DNA of 51,702 bases from the NCBI GenBank assembly GCA_028282095.1, contig JANQIP010000051.1, positions 1 through 51,702 of the forward strand. Direction: 5' to 3'. The translations under genes were made by a program, and so were the position numbers. Shown piece after piece: positions 1-8,010 of this stretch. Origin of the DNA: Xanthobacteraceae bacterium. Its GTDB lineage: Bacteria; Pseudomonadota; Alphaproteobacteria; Rhizobiales; Xanthobacteraceae. How positions within the stretch are numbered: the first letter of the stretch is position 1; every line of letters begins with the position of its first letter. The notes below the pieces were generated by a model, which searched no databases, was not told the origin of the DNA, and saw only the letters and a program-made list of their open reading frames with translations.

Positions 1-58
1 AGTTGCAGACTTTTCGGACAAGATCACGCGACAAGACAAAGAGAAACAGGGCGCGGCA
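1..58 (+). repeat. Family A palindromic repeat, truncated by window edge
   Basis: Begins inside the hairpin half ACTTTTCGG and continues through a diverged form of the conserved GATCATGCGACAAAACAAAG segment. It matches the intact copies at 1263-1362, 30595-30690 and 51457-51561. It directly abuts a partial family B repeat. Confidence 0.8.
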
Positions 59-59
59 C

Positions 60-102
60 GAACACGATGAGACGCGCTCAAGCATTGGTGCCGCATCACG
101 TG
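60..102 (-). repeat. Family B repeat, partial (half of hairpin 1)
   Basis: Contains a diverged GATGAGACGAGCCCAAGCG loop and the right arm TTGGTGCCGCATCAC of family B hairpin 1. The left arm is missing. An open frame starting at 67 runs through this repeat into the next gene, so that upstream start is not credible. Confidence 0.75.
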
Positions 103-138
103 GGGAGGACGCTGACGATTCGCCAGCCGGGTAACCCG

Positions 139-774
139 ATGTCTCGCGCCAAGACCGTTGCCCGCGAGCCGAACGACGGCAAGGCTGCGCCGCGCGCATG
201 GCAGCGCATGCTGTCGGGACGCAGGCTCGATTTGCTCGACCCCTCTCCGCTCGACATTGAGATCGAGGACATTGCGCATGGGCTGGCGCGGGTCGCGCGC
301 TGGAACGGCCAGACGGTTGGGGCACATATCTTTTCAGTCGCCCAGCACACATTGCTCGTGGAAGAGCTCGCGCGCCGGCGTATCGGCGCGCCCGACCGCC
401 GGCTCGGCCTTGCGCTGCTGCTGCACGACGCCCCGGAATATGTGATCGGCGACATGATCTCGCCGTTCAAGGCGGTGATCGGCGAAGCCTACAAAGCAGT
501 GGAAAAACGATTGCTCGTCGCCATTCACCGGCGCTTCGGCCTGCCTGCCGAACTGCCCGCCGAGATCGTCAGGATCATCAAGACGGCGGACCGCGCCGCC
601 GCCTTTCTCGAGGCGACCGAGCTTGCCGGGTTCTCGGCCGTCGAAGCGCGGCGTTTTTTCGGACCGCCTCCCGCCCTTTCGCATGAGATCGCCCAGGACT
701 TTCTCAGCCCATGGCCGGCGGAGGCCGCCGAAAGTCGATATCTCGACCGGTTCGCTGCGCTCGAAATGGCGTAA
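139..774 (+). CDS. HD-domain phosphohydrolase (YfbR-like)
   Basis: A 211-aa HD-superfamily metal-dependent phosphohydrolase, probably acting on nucleotides like the YfbR 5'-deoxynucleotidases; the substrate is inferred from the family only. Candidate metal ligands are visible: H70 in SVAQHT, H96-D97 in LLHDAPE and D151 in KTADRAA. The ATG at 139 is chosen because the in-frame start at 67 lies in a repeat and would add 24 residues of repeat-derived sequence. The region before about residue 25 is low in conserved features. It stands alone, with family A/B repeats on both sides. Confidence 0.85.
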   Translation: MSRAKTVAREPNDGKAAPRAWQRMLSGRRLDLLDPSPLDIEIEDIAHGLARVARWNGQTVGAHIFSVAQHTLLVEELARRRIGAPDRRLGLALLLHDAPEYVIGDMISPFKAVIGEAYKAVEKRLLVAIHRRFGLPAELPAEIVRIIKTADRAAAFLEATELAGFSAVEARRFFGPPPALSHEIAQDFLSPWPAEAAESRYLDRFAALEMA

Positions 775-793
775 TGCTGTCACAAGCAGGCAT

Positions 794-915
794 TAGTGAT
801 GCCGCACCAACGCTTGGGCTCGTCTCATTGTGTTGGTGCCGCATCACAAATCACAAGATTAGCTAGTGTTCCGGGCTGACGGTCCGGGATCGGACCGTCA
901 GAGTCGGAACATTAG
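794..915 (+). repeat. Family B two-hairpin repeat (copy 2)
   Basis: Hairpin 1 pairs a diverged GTGATGCGGCACCAAC with GTTGGTGCCGCATCAC around a loop of about 20 nt. Hairpin 2 pairs TGTTCC with GGAACA outside and CTGACGGTCCG with CGGACCGTCAG inside. The element is flanked on both sides by TTAG. A family A copy follows immediately. Confidence 0.9.
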
Positions 916-957
916 AGCATGATCCCGAAAAGTTGCAGACTTTTCGGATAAGATTCT
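912..957 (+). repeat. Family A repeat, truncated
   Basis: Starts TTAGAGCATGATCCCG and contains the perfect hairpin CCGAAAAGT / ACTTTTCGG (925-933 and 939-947). It stops after GATTCTGCG, so the right half is missing. Confidence 0.85.
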
Positions 958-984
958 GCGCTGGCTCACCGGCCTGCGGAGTGT

Positions 985-1250
985 CACCTCTCCCCGCTTG
1001 CGGGGAGAGGTCGACGCGCGAAGCGCGGCGGGTGAGGGGGCGGCGGCGTTTCCAAGGCGCGTGAGGTCGTTTCAAGCACACCAGTCGCGCTGTGAGACCA
1101 TCGTAAACTCCAAGAGGGCGGAACGCGGTAGTCTTGGGATCGCGCGATTGATCTTGGTAGGGTCTGCGCCGTCTATGTTTGCCCCTCACCCGGATTGCCG
1201 AAGCCGACGCTTCGACAATCCGACCTCTCCCCGCAAGCGGGGAGAGGTTG
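985..1250. repeat. Inverted pair of CCTCTCCCCGC hairpins
   Basis: Two near-perfect hairpins with 11-bp stems, CCTCTCCCCGC paired with GCGGGGAGAGG, lie at 987-1010 (loop TT) and 1224-1247 (loop AA). The tails GGTGAGGGGG and CCCCTCACCC face each other, so the pair forms a larger inverted repeat of about 260 bp. The gene-free stretch 775-1388 holds this unit plus family A and B repeats; I see no gene in it. Confidence 0.8.
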
Positions 1251-1262
1251 TGCGATTCGAGC

Positions 1263-1362
1263 GCATGATCCCGAAAAGTTGCAGACTTTTCGGAGAAGAT
1301 CATGCGACAAAACAAAGAGAGATGGAGCGCTTGATTCAATTTGAACGAATCGCGCTCTGGTG
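1263..1362 (+). repeat. Family A repeat, full-length
   Basis: Runs from GCGCATGATCCCG through the ACTTTTCGG hairpin and the GATCATGCGACAAAACAAAG core to the right end CGCGCTCT. It lies immediately upstream of the phosphatase-like gene and could contribute to its leader. Confidence 0.85.
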
Positions 1363-1388
1363 GAAACAGATTGGAGAAAGATCGCTGC

Positions 1389-1898
1389 ATGATTCATGTC
1401 TGCTCGCTCGCCCGCCTGCATGAAACGGTCGCTGCGACCGGTGCGAGCCATGTCGTCACCTTGATCAGCCGCGACATCGGGTTCGAGCGGCCGCGCGGGA
1501 TCAAGCCGAACAGCCATCTGTGGCTGGAGATGCATGACATCTCGGCGCCGCTCGACGGCTATGTCCTGCCGCAGCGGCGTCATGTCGAGGAGCTGCTCGA
1601 CTTCGTGCAGGGCTGGGACCGGGCGCAGCCGCTCGTCGTCCATTGTCACGCCGGCATCAGCCGGTCGAGCGCCGCGGCATTCGTCGCCGCCTGCGCGCTC
1701 CGCCCACAGCGGGACGAGCGCTCAATCGCGACAGCGATCCGCAAAGCCTCGCCGACGGCGCTGCCGAATAACCGCATCGTCTCGCTTGCCGATCAACTGC
1801 TTGGTCGCAATGGACGGATGATTTCGGCCGTCGCGGCGATGTCGCCTTACAAGCCGACCTATATGGACGCGTTGCCCTTCCGCGTCGACCTTGATTGA
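1389..1898 (+). CDS. Tyrosine phosphatase-like protein
   Basis: A 169-aa protein with the cysteine-phosphatase signature HCHAGISRS at residues 85-93 (C86 nucleophile, R92 phosphate-binding), matching the C-x5-R-S motif of protein tyrosine and dual-specificity phosphatases. D50 in LEMHDIS is a plausible general acid. There is no signal peptide, so it is predicted cytoplasmic. The ATG at 1389 is preferred over the upstream in-frame ATG at 1341, which lies in a family A repeat. The physiological substrate cannot be told from sequence. Confidence 0.8.
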   Translation: MIHVCSLARLHETVAATGASHVVTLISRDIGFERPRGIKPNSHLWLEMHDISAPLDGYVLPQRRHVEELLDFVQGWDRAQPLVVHCHAGISRSSAAAFVAACALRPQRDERSIATAIRKASPTALPNNRIVSLADQLLGRNGRMISAVAAMSPYKPTYMDALPFRVDLD

Positions 1899-1950
1899 GG
1901 AAACGGACCGGTTCGTCTCCTGCGCAGGCTCAACTTGCTCTGCGGGCCAG

Positions 1951-2053
1951 ACTAGAGCGCGATTGCTTCGCCTTGAACCGATCGCACGCTATTTCTCTTT
2001 GTTTTATCGCATGATCTCGTCCGAAAACTCCGCCAGTCTTACGGGATCATGCT
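1951..2053 (-). repeat. Family A repeat, inverted copy overlapping a gene end
   Basis: Read on the minus strand it starts GAGCATGATCCCG and ends GCGCTCTAG, with the ATCATGCG and AAACAAAGAGAAA core between. The terminal CTAG is at 1952-1955. The hairpin region is diverged. Its first bases form the last codons and stop of the minus-strand gene at 2039-2563. Confidence 0.8.
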
Positions 2054-2563
2054 CGGTGGCATCGACATGACTGCCGACTGGAGCGGGGTCGGCTTGGGCG
2101 TAGCGGCGATGGGCGTTGCCTTGATGGGAGTGGCCTTGACCACCGGCTTCTCGGGGCTCGCCCGTTTCTTGCGTGGATAGCGCCGGACGAAATCGCAATA
2201 GGCAAAGCCGAAGCCCGACAGCGAGCCACGGAAGCTGACGCGGCTCGTCTTCACCACATTGAAGCAAGGCTGAAACGCGGCGCCGCGCAACGCAGCGCAG
2301 ATCGATGTCCGGGTGACGCGAATGGTCCCTCTCGGCATGGCGATGAAACGCGACCGGCCACCCCGTTTGCGGATGGTCCCTGAAACCGAGCCGTCGGAAT
2401 AGATGCGGCCCAAGCCGCGCGTTCCGTCGAAGCATGTATAGGCGAACAGCTTGCCGGCCACGAAGCGGCGCGCTTCATGAGGCTGTAGCATTCTTGCGTC
2501 CGCCGCAGTGATGCCCACCATCAACAGCATGATCGGCAAGACGATCAAACGGGAAATGCGCAT
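2039..2563 (-). CDS. Small secreted protein of unknown function
   Basis: A 174-aa protein starting MRISRLIVLPIMLLMVG, a typical signal peptide probably cleaved after TAADA. The body holds four Cys (YTCFDG, SICAAL, PCFNV, YCDFV) that could form two periplasmic disulfides. The C-terminus is a low-complexity Lys/Pro/Thr tail with repeated KATPI units. The last residues, SMIP, and the stop are encoded by a family A repeat, so the original C-terminus has probably been replaced. A longer frame reaches upstream to 2743 but would bury the signal peptide. I do not recognise the family. Confidence 0.65.
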   Translation of the reverse strand: MRISRLIVLPIMLLMVGITAADARMLQPHEARRFVAGKLFAYTCFDGTRGLGRIYSDGSVSGTIRKRGGRSRFIAMPRGTIRVTRTSICAALRGAAFQPCFNVVKTSRVSFRGSLSGFGFAYCDFVRRYPRKKRASPEKPVVKATPIKATPIAATPKPTPLQSAVMSMPPSMIP

Positions 2564-2666
2564 GGCGGACCTCGCACGCAACGACTGATGCAATACGGTG
2601 ACGGGGGGCGTTAACCATGACCCGCGCCGATCATGCTCACAGTTCGTCGCTAAAGTCTGAACGCTT

Positions 2667-3653
2667 TCACCCGATCCTGACCACGAGACGACCCCGAACA
2701 GCGCCTTCCAGGATGCGCCGCCCAGCATCGATAACGTCGGCAAGACCGATTTCGTCGGTCATCTTGGCCAATTTGCGCCGATCGAGATCGGATTCCAAGC
2801 GCCTCCATGCTTTCCTTCGCAGGTGTTGCGGACACATCACAGAGTCGACGCCCAGAAGCCCGATTCCGCGCAGAATGAACGGGGCAACGCTGGTCGGAAG
2901 GTCCATGCCGCCCGCCAGTCCGCAGGCGGCGACCCCGCCGCCATAGCGGGTCATCGACAGGACATTGGCGAGCGTGGTCGAACCGACCGAGTCGATCCCC
3001 GCTCCCCAGCGTTCCTTGCCGAGCGGCCGCACCGGACCCGTCAGCTCCTGCCGCGCGATCACCTGCGCTGCGCCCAGCTCCTTGAGGTAGCCTTCTTCCT
3101 GCGGCCGCCCGGTCGAGGCGATCACTTCGTGGCCGAGCTTGGCGAGGATCGCGACCGCAACCGAGCCGACGCCGCCGGAGGCGCCGGTCACCACCACCGG
3201 CCCTTGGTCGGGGGTGATGCCATAGCTTTCGAGCGCCAGGACCGCCAGCATGGCGGTATAGCCGGCGGTGCCGATCGCCATCGCCTCGCGCGCCGTGATG
3301 GTTTCCGGCAACGGCACCAACCAGTCGCCCTTGCAGCGCATCTTCTCGCCATAGCCGCCGAGATGGGTCTCGCCGCAGCCCCACCCGTTCAGGATCACCT
3401 TGTCGCCGGCTTTCCATTCCGGGTGATTGGAGGTCTCGACCGTCCCGGCCGCGTCGATGCCGCCGATCATCGGAAACCGCCGCACAACCGGTGCCTTGCC
3501 GGTGACGGCGAGCCCGTCCTTGTAGTTGACCGCCGACCATTCGACCCGGAAGGTTACATCGCCCTCCATCAGGTCGTTTTCATCGAAGTCGGAGAGCGTC
3601 GTGCTTTGCCCGCCTTCGCCCTTGTTGATGACGATCGCCCTGAAACGCGCCAC
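2667..3653 (-). CDS. acuI: AcuI-type acrylyl-CoA/quinone reductase (MDR family)
   Basis: A zinc-independent medium-chain dehydrogenase/reductase of the YhdH/YhfP/AcuI type, NADPH-dependent and probably reducing acryloyl-CoA or related enoyl substrates. The family core SAVNYKDGL is at about residue 40 and the NADPH-binding loop TGASGGVG at 156-163. I chose the GTG at 3653 (VARFRAIVINK), giving 328 aa, the usual family length; the ATG at 3728 would add 25 unrelated residues. Its neighbour downstream on the same strand is the small secreted protein. The substrate is inferred from family. Confidence 0.85.
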   Translation of the reverse strand: MARFRAIVINKGEGGQSTTLSDFDENDLMEGDVTFRVEWSAVNYKDGLAVTGKAPVVRRFPMIGGIDAAGTVETSNHPEWKAGDKVILNGWGCGETHLGGYGEKMRCKGDWLVPLPETITAREAMAIGTAGYTAMLAVLALESYGITPDQGPVVVTGASGGVGSVAVAILAKLGHEVIASTGRPQEEGYLKELGAAQVIARQELTGPVRPLGKERWGAGIDSVGSTTLANVLSMTRYGGGVAACGLAGGMDLPTSVAPFILRGIGLLGVDSVMCPQHLRRKAWRRLESDLDRRKLAKMTDEIGLADVIDAGRRILEGAVRGRLVVRIG

Positions 3654-3755
3654 GCAAGCCCCCACTCTGCTCTCGGGGCCGGCGGCCCCTTTCGACACGC
3701 CAGTAAATCGCGCGTCGCACGGCGACACAAGGGTGTTGGCGATGAACCTGTCACA

Positions 3756-4994
3756 TCAGGGGCGCGCGGGCGCGAGCCGTGCCACCGGTTTCTCGACGAT
3801 CGGCAGATTGATCAAAGCGGACAGCACGCCGAACAGAATCGAGAGCCACCAGACAAGGTCGTAGGAGCCGGTGCGCTCGAACGCGAAGCCCCCGAGCCAA
3901 ACGCCGAGGAAGCCGCCAACCTGGTGGCTGAAGAAAACGAGGCCGGTGAGCATCGCAAGCCATTTCGTGCCGAACATCACCATGACGATGCCGTTGGTCG
4001 GCGGTACGGTGGACAACCACATCAGGCCGATCACCGCGCCGAATACGAGCGCGCTTGCCGGCGTCACCGGGAAACTGATGAAGACGAGCACCGCCACCGC
4101 ACGGATGATGTAGATCACCGAGAGGATGTAACGCTTCGGCAAGCGGCCGCCGAGCCAGCCGGAGCATAGCGAGCCAATGATGTTGAACAGGCCGATCGCC
4201 GCGATGGTCCATCCTCCGACCAGCGCGGACAGGCCCTGGTCGCTGAGATAGGCGGGCAGGTGCACGGTGATAAAGGCGACCTGGAAGCCGCAGGTGAAGA
4301 AACCGAGGACCAGATAGATGTAGGAGCGGTGTGCGCAGGCTTCGCCGAGTGCCTGCCGCACCGACTGCGGTTCGGCCGCACCTGCCGTCGGGGCGGTCGC
4401 ACGCGGCGTTGCGAGCGCAAGCGAGAGCGGCAGCACGAGCAGGATGATCGCTGCGAAGAAGACGAGCGCATTCTGCCAACCGACTGAATCCTGCAGCAGC
4501 ACCGACAGCGGCGAAAACAGGAACTGCCCGAAGGATCCGGCGGCGGTCGCGACACCGAAAGCGAGCGAACGCCACGACTCGGGAACGAGCTTGCCGAACG
4601 CGGAGATCACGAGGTTGAACGAGCAGCCGGACAGCCCGAAACCGATCAGCACTCCGGCCGTGAGATGAAGCATGCCCGGCGTGTGGGAATAGGCCATCAG
4701 CGCGAGGCCGAGGGCGTAGAGAATCGCGCCGCCGCACAGGACGCGCACGGTGCCGTACCGGTCGGCGACCGCGCCGGCGAGCGGCTGGCCGATTCCCCAC
4801 AAGAGATTCTGAATCGCCAGAGCAAGGCCGAAGACGTCGCGGCCCCAACCATTTGCAAGCGACATCGGCGTAAGGAAGAACCCGAGCGTCGAGCGCGGCC
4901 CGAAGGAGAGCATCGCGATGAGGCAGCCGGCGATAACGATGATAAGGGGTGTACGCCAGCCGAGCCGCGACTGGATGATCTCCGTGGTGGCCAT
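3756..4994 (-). CDS. MFS transporter
   Basis: A 412-aa major facilitator superfamily permease with about 12 hydrophobic helices and a charged central loop after helix 6 (ATPRATAPTAG to about SVRQALGEA). The loop between helices 2 and 3 reads GAVADRYGTVRV, a form of the MFS motif A. The start MATTEIIQ at 4994 is preferred; an upstream ATG at 5039 adds a hydrophilic leader not expected for this family. The substrate is unknown; the sequence resembles anion or monocarboxylate-type MFS carriers. A family A repeat array lies directly upstream. Confidence 0.8.
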   Translation of the reverse strand: MATTEIIQSRLGWRTPLIIVIAGCLIAMLSFGPRSTLGFFLTPMSLANGWGRDVFGLALAIQNLLWGIGQPLAGAVADRYGTVRVLCGGAILYALGLALMAYSHTPGMLHLTAGVLIGFGLSGCSFNLVISAFGKLVPESWRSLAFGVATAAGSFGQFLFSPLSVLLQDSVGWQNALVFFAAIILLVLPLSLALATPRATAPTAGAAEPQSVRQALGEACAHRSYIYLVLGFFTCGFQVAFITVHLPAYLSDQGLSALVGGWTIAAIGLFNIIGSLCSGWLGGRLPKRYILSVIYIIRAVAVLVFISFPVTPASALVFGAVIGLMWLSTVPPTNGIVMVMFGTKWLAMLTGLVFFSHQVGGFLGVWLGGFAFERTGSYDLVWWLSILFGVLSALINLPIVEKPVARLAPARP

Positions 4995-5044
4995 GTCCGA
5001 CGAACCCTCCCGCTCCCCGCCGTTCGTTCGGCCGGGCATCGCTT

Positions 5045-5735
5045 AGCGCATGATCCCGAAAAGTTGCAGATTTTTGGGAGAAGATCATGCGAAAAAACAA
5101 AGAGAAAGAGCGCGCGATCGGTTCAACCTTAAACGGTCGTACTCGAAACCGTTCGTCCCCGCGAAAGCGGGGAACCAGACGCTTTCTGCTCGGCGGGATT
5201 CCCGCCGGCGCGGGAATGAACGGAGTCTAATGAACGCAATCTAGCGCATGATCCCGAAAAGTTGCAGATTTTTGGGAAAAGATCATGCGAAAAAACAAAG
5301 AGAAAGGGAACACGATCGGTTCAACCTCAAACGGTCGTACTCGAAACCGTTCGTCCCCGCGAAAGCGGGGAACCAGACGCTCTGCCCAGGCGGGATTTCC
5401 GCTTGCGCGGAAATGAACGGAATCTAATGAACGCAATCAAGCGCATGATCCCAAAAAGTTGCAGGTTTTTCGGAGAAGATCATGCGAAGAAACAAAGGTA
5501 GGGGGAGCGCGATCGGTTCAACCTCAAACGATCGTACTCGAAACCGTTCGTCCCCGCGAAAGCGGGGAACCAGATGCTCTGCCCAGGCGGGATTCCCGCT
5601 TGCGCGGGAATGAACGGAATCTAATGAAACGGAATCTAGCGCATGATCCCGAAAAGTTGCAGATTTTTGGGAGAAGATCATGCGAAAAAACAAAGAGAAA
5701 GAGCGCGCGATCGGTTCAACCTCAAACCATCGCGC
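5045..5735 (+). repeat. Tandem array of a 198-bp composite repeat (3.5 units)
   Basis: Unit starts (AGCGCATGATCCC) fall at 5045, 5243, 5440 and 5638, a period of 197-198 bp. Each full unit joins a family A copy to a family C copy (CGTTCGTCCCCGCGAAAGCG ... CGGGATTCCCGC ... CGCGGGAATGAACGGA). The fourth unit ends inside the A portion. Units differ by point changes. No open frame is convincing. Confidence 0.9.
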
Positions 5736-5788
5736 GTTAGATTGTCTTCCAACGGATGCGTTTGGTGAGCTCCCGCGGTTCCGGTCCA

Positions 5789-6355
5789 TCAACGCGAACC
5801 GGTGTGCAGCCGCGGTGCTCGCGCGATCAACGGATAGGCGGCCTCGACGACATAGGGACCGCCCCCGACCGAGGCGCGCGACGAATAAAGCACGAAGCGC
5901 GTCACCTGGAACGGGGCTGAGCGAAACGGCCCGCGCGCGCCGAGATAATCGGCAACCTGGCGGGCCGATGAATCGCGCAGCCGCGCCAGCGTGACATGGG
6001 GGGAGAATTTCCGGCCCTCCGGTTCGAGGCCGATCCGTTGCAACAGCCGTTCGTGCTCGGCCTGCAGCTCATGAAGTGGCGGGCTCGTGCCCGCCGCCGC
6101 GAAGACGGCGCGCGGCCTGCGCCCCCCGAACGAGGACAGGCCCTCCAGCCGCAACTCGAAGGGCGGGCGCGCGACATCGGCGAGCAGGCAGGCAATGTCG
6201 CGCGCAAGCCCATCATCGATATCGCCGATGAAGCGAAGCGTCAGGTGATAGTTCTCAGGATCGATCCAGCGGGCGCCCGGCAGCCCGCCCCGCAGCATTG
6301 ACAGGGTCGCGCCCACCTCCTCCGGAATCTCGATGGCAGTGAAGAGTCGCGGCAT
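5789..6355 (-). CDS. thpR: RNA 2',3'-cyclic phosphodiesterase (2H family)
   Basis: A 188-aa LigT/ThpR protein of the 2H phosphoesterase superfamily, which opens 2',3'-cyclic phosphates on RNA ends. The two catalytic H-x-T motifs are present: HLTL at 37-40 and HVTL at 120-123. The start MPRLFTAIEIP is the canonical N-terminus, so the ATG at 6355 is preferred over 6457, whose extra residues lie in a family B repeat. It is cytoplasmic and apparently monocistronic. Confidence 0.88.
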   Translation of the reverse strand: MPRLFTAIEIPEEVGATLSMLRGGLPGARWIDPENYHLTLRFIGDIDDGLARDIACLLADVARPPFELRLEGLSSFGGRRPRAVFAAAGTSPPLHELQAEHERLLQRIGLEPEGRKFSPHVTLARLRDSSARQVADYLGARGPFRSAPFQVTRFVLYSSRASVGGGPYVVEAAYPLIARAPRLHTGSR

Positions 6356-6403
6356 CGGGACAGCTCTTGCAAAAAGGACGGGAGGTGGGGTTCGAAGGTA
6401 CGC

Positions 6404-6527
6404 TAGTGATGGGGCACCAACGCTTGGGCTCGTCTCATTGTGTTGGTGCCGCATCAAAAAGCACCAGATTAGCTGGTGTTCCTTACCTGACGGTCCGGGG
6501 TCGGACCGTCAGAGAAGGAAACACTAG
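6404..6527 (+). repeat. Family B two-hairpin repeat (copy 3)
   Basis: Flanked by CTAG on both sides. Hairpin 2 has arms CCTTACCTG and CAGAGAAGG. The element ends three bases from the tesA stop codon and faces the thpR 5' end, so it may also act as a terminator for tesA. Confidence 0.9.
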
Positions 6528-6530
6528 CGC

Positions 6531-7247
6531 TCAGGACCCGCGCAGCGATTTTGCCCGTGCGATCAGCTCCTCCATCTTCGGCAGAATACGCTCGACGATC
6601 AGATCGACGCCGGCTGGGTTCGGATGAATCCCGTCTTGCTGGTTTAAGGCCGGCTTGGTTGCCACTCCATCCAGGAAGAATGGATAAAACAACACATTAT
6701 GGGACGCAGCAAGCTCCGGAAAGATGCCGTCGAAAGCTTGCGCATAGGCGGTTCCCAAATTGCGCGGCGCCAGCATGCCGCAAAGGAGGACGGGGATGCG
6801 TCGTTCCTTCAGCCGGCGCAGGATCTCGTCCAGAGCTTTGCGGGTGACCGCGGGATCGATGCCGCGCAGCGCGTCATTGGCACCGAGTTCGAGGATAACC
6901 GCGTCGGTCTCCTCCGGTACCGACCAATCGAGGCGAGCAAGCCCGTCGCTCGCCGTATCGCCCGAAACACCGGCATCAACGATCTTGACCGCATAGCCTT
7001 TAGCGGCGAGGGCCTGCTGCAGGCGGGCCGGGAACGCCTCGCTCGCGCGCAGCCCGAGACCGGCGACGAGCGAATCGCCGAGCGCAACAATGCGCAATGG
7101 CTGTCCGGCGGCATCCTGCGCGCTGTTTGCAGGCACGGTAAAGACGACGGCCAGCACCGCCATCGCCATAAGCGCGAGACGAGCCCATCCCTGGATCAGC
7201 CCGCAAGGCTTCCCATATGAGCTTGGCGCGCCGATAAGCGCCGGCAT
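6531..7247 (-). CDS. tesA: Arylesterase / lysophospholipase, SGNH (GDSL) hydrolase
   Basis: A 238-aa TesA-type periplasmic esterase/thioesterase/lysophospholipase L1. It has an N-terminal signal sequence (hydrophobic core LALMAMAVLAVVF), block I GDSL at 57-60 with nucleophile S59, block III GAND at 122-125 and block V DGIHP with D205 and H208. The ATG at 7247 has a strong GGAGG Shine-Dalgarno just upstream. A second ATG at 7286 would overlap the divergent ABC gene start and lacks such a site. The divergent pairing with a YbbA/YbbP-type ABC system matches the E. coli tesA-ybbAP arrangement. Confidence 0.9.
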   Translation of the reverse strand: MPALIGAPSSYGKPCGLIQGWARLALMAMAVLAVVFTVPANSAQDAAGQPLRIVALGDSLVAGLGLRASEAFPARLQQALAAKGYAVKIVDAGVSGDTASDGLARLDWSVPEETDAVILELGANDALRGIDPAVTRKALDEILRRLKERRIPVLLCGMLAPRNLGTAYAQAFDGIFPELAASHNVLFYPFFLDGVATKPALNQQDGIHPNPAGVDLIVERILPKMEELIARAKSLRGS

Positions 7248-7284
7248 GGCCCCTCCGCCACGCTTGCCCGTTGAAAATAACCGC

Positions 7285-8010
7285 ATGGACCAGACCTCAA
7301 CCGTCATTCACAAGCTCGCGCCAGCCATCTCGCTGTCGGGGGTTAATCTTGCGCTCGGGCGCGACGCCGCCCGCGTGCACATCCTCAAAGATATTTCCCT
7401 TCATATAGGACAGGGCGAGGCAATTGGCCTGACCGGCCCGTCAGGGTCGGGCAAATCGACGCTTCTGATGGTTATCGCCGGCCTTGAGCGACCGGACACC
7501 GGCTCAGTGCTGGTTGCCGGCGAGCAGCTCGGCGCGCTCGACGAGGATCGGCTCGCCCGCTTCCGCGGGCGCAATGTCGGGATCGTGTTCCAGTCCTTTC
7601 ATCTGATCCCGACCATGACGGCGATGGAGAATGTTGCCGTGCCGCTTGAGCTTGCCGGCGTGCCGGAGGCTTTCGCCATTGCGCGCGAGGAGTTGGCCGC
7701 CGTCGGGCTTGGCGACCGCCTCTCGCATTATCCTGCCCAGCTATCGGGCGGCGAGCAGCAGCGTGTCGCGCTTGCTCGGGCGCTCGCTCCCAATCCATCC
7801 ATTCTGCTCGCCGACGAGCCGACCGGCAATCTCGACGAAGCGACCGGCCGGCAGATCATCGACCTGATGTTCGCCGGCCATGCCGAACGGCGCATGACGC
7901 TGGTGCTTGTCACCCATGACACCGCGCTCGCGGCGCGATGTGACCGCATTGTGCGCATGCGCTCGGGCGCGATCGATGCGCCGGCCGCGCGCGAGCGGGC
8001 GCGGTCATGA
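7285..8010 (+). CDS. ybbA: ABC transporter ATP-binding protein (YbbA/LolD type)
   Basis: A 241-aa ATPase of the MacB/LolD/YbbA subfamily. Walker A GPSGSGKS is at 51-58, signature LSGGEQQ at 153-159, and Walker B ILLADEPTGNLD with catalytic E178. It partners with the FtsX-fold permease encoded immediately downstream; the stop overlaps that gene's ATG (ATGA), implying translational coupling. The ATG at 7285 lies only 37 bp from the tesA start, so the two genes share a very short divergent promoter region. Such systems act on the periplasm or envelope rather than importing solutes; the exact role is unknown. Confidence 0.88.
   Translation: MDQTSTVIHKLAPAISLSGVNLALGRDAARVHILKDISLHIGQGEAIGLTGPSGSGKSTLLMVIAGLERPDTGSVLVAGEQLGALDEDRLARFRGRNVGIVFQSFHLIPTMTAMENVAVPLELAGVPEAFAIAREELAAVGLGDRLSHYPAQLSGGEQQRVALARALAPNPSILLADEPTGNLDEATGRQIIDLMFAGHAERRMTLVLVTHDTALAARCDRIVRMRSGAIDAPAARERARS

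Noticed and set aside
794..915. Family B elements as structural RNA genes
   Set aside because: The hairpins could form in RNA, but there is no promoter or conserved loop motif, and the matching tetranucleotide flanks fit a mobile DNA element better.
2823..4169. A 448-codon plus-strand open frame antisense to acuI and the MFS gene
   Set aside because: It crosses two well-supported minus-strand genes, has Arg/His/Glu-rich shadow composition and no recognisable motif. It is an artefact of high GC.
5045..5735. CRISPR array
   Set aside because: The period is about 198 bp and the whole unit is conserved, with no unique spacers and no cas genes nearby.
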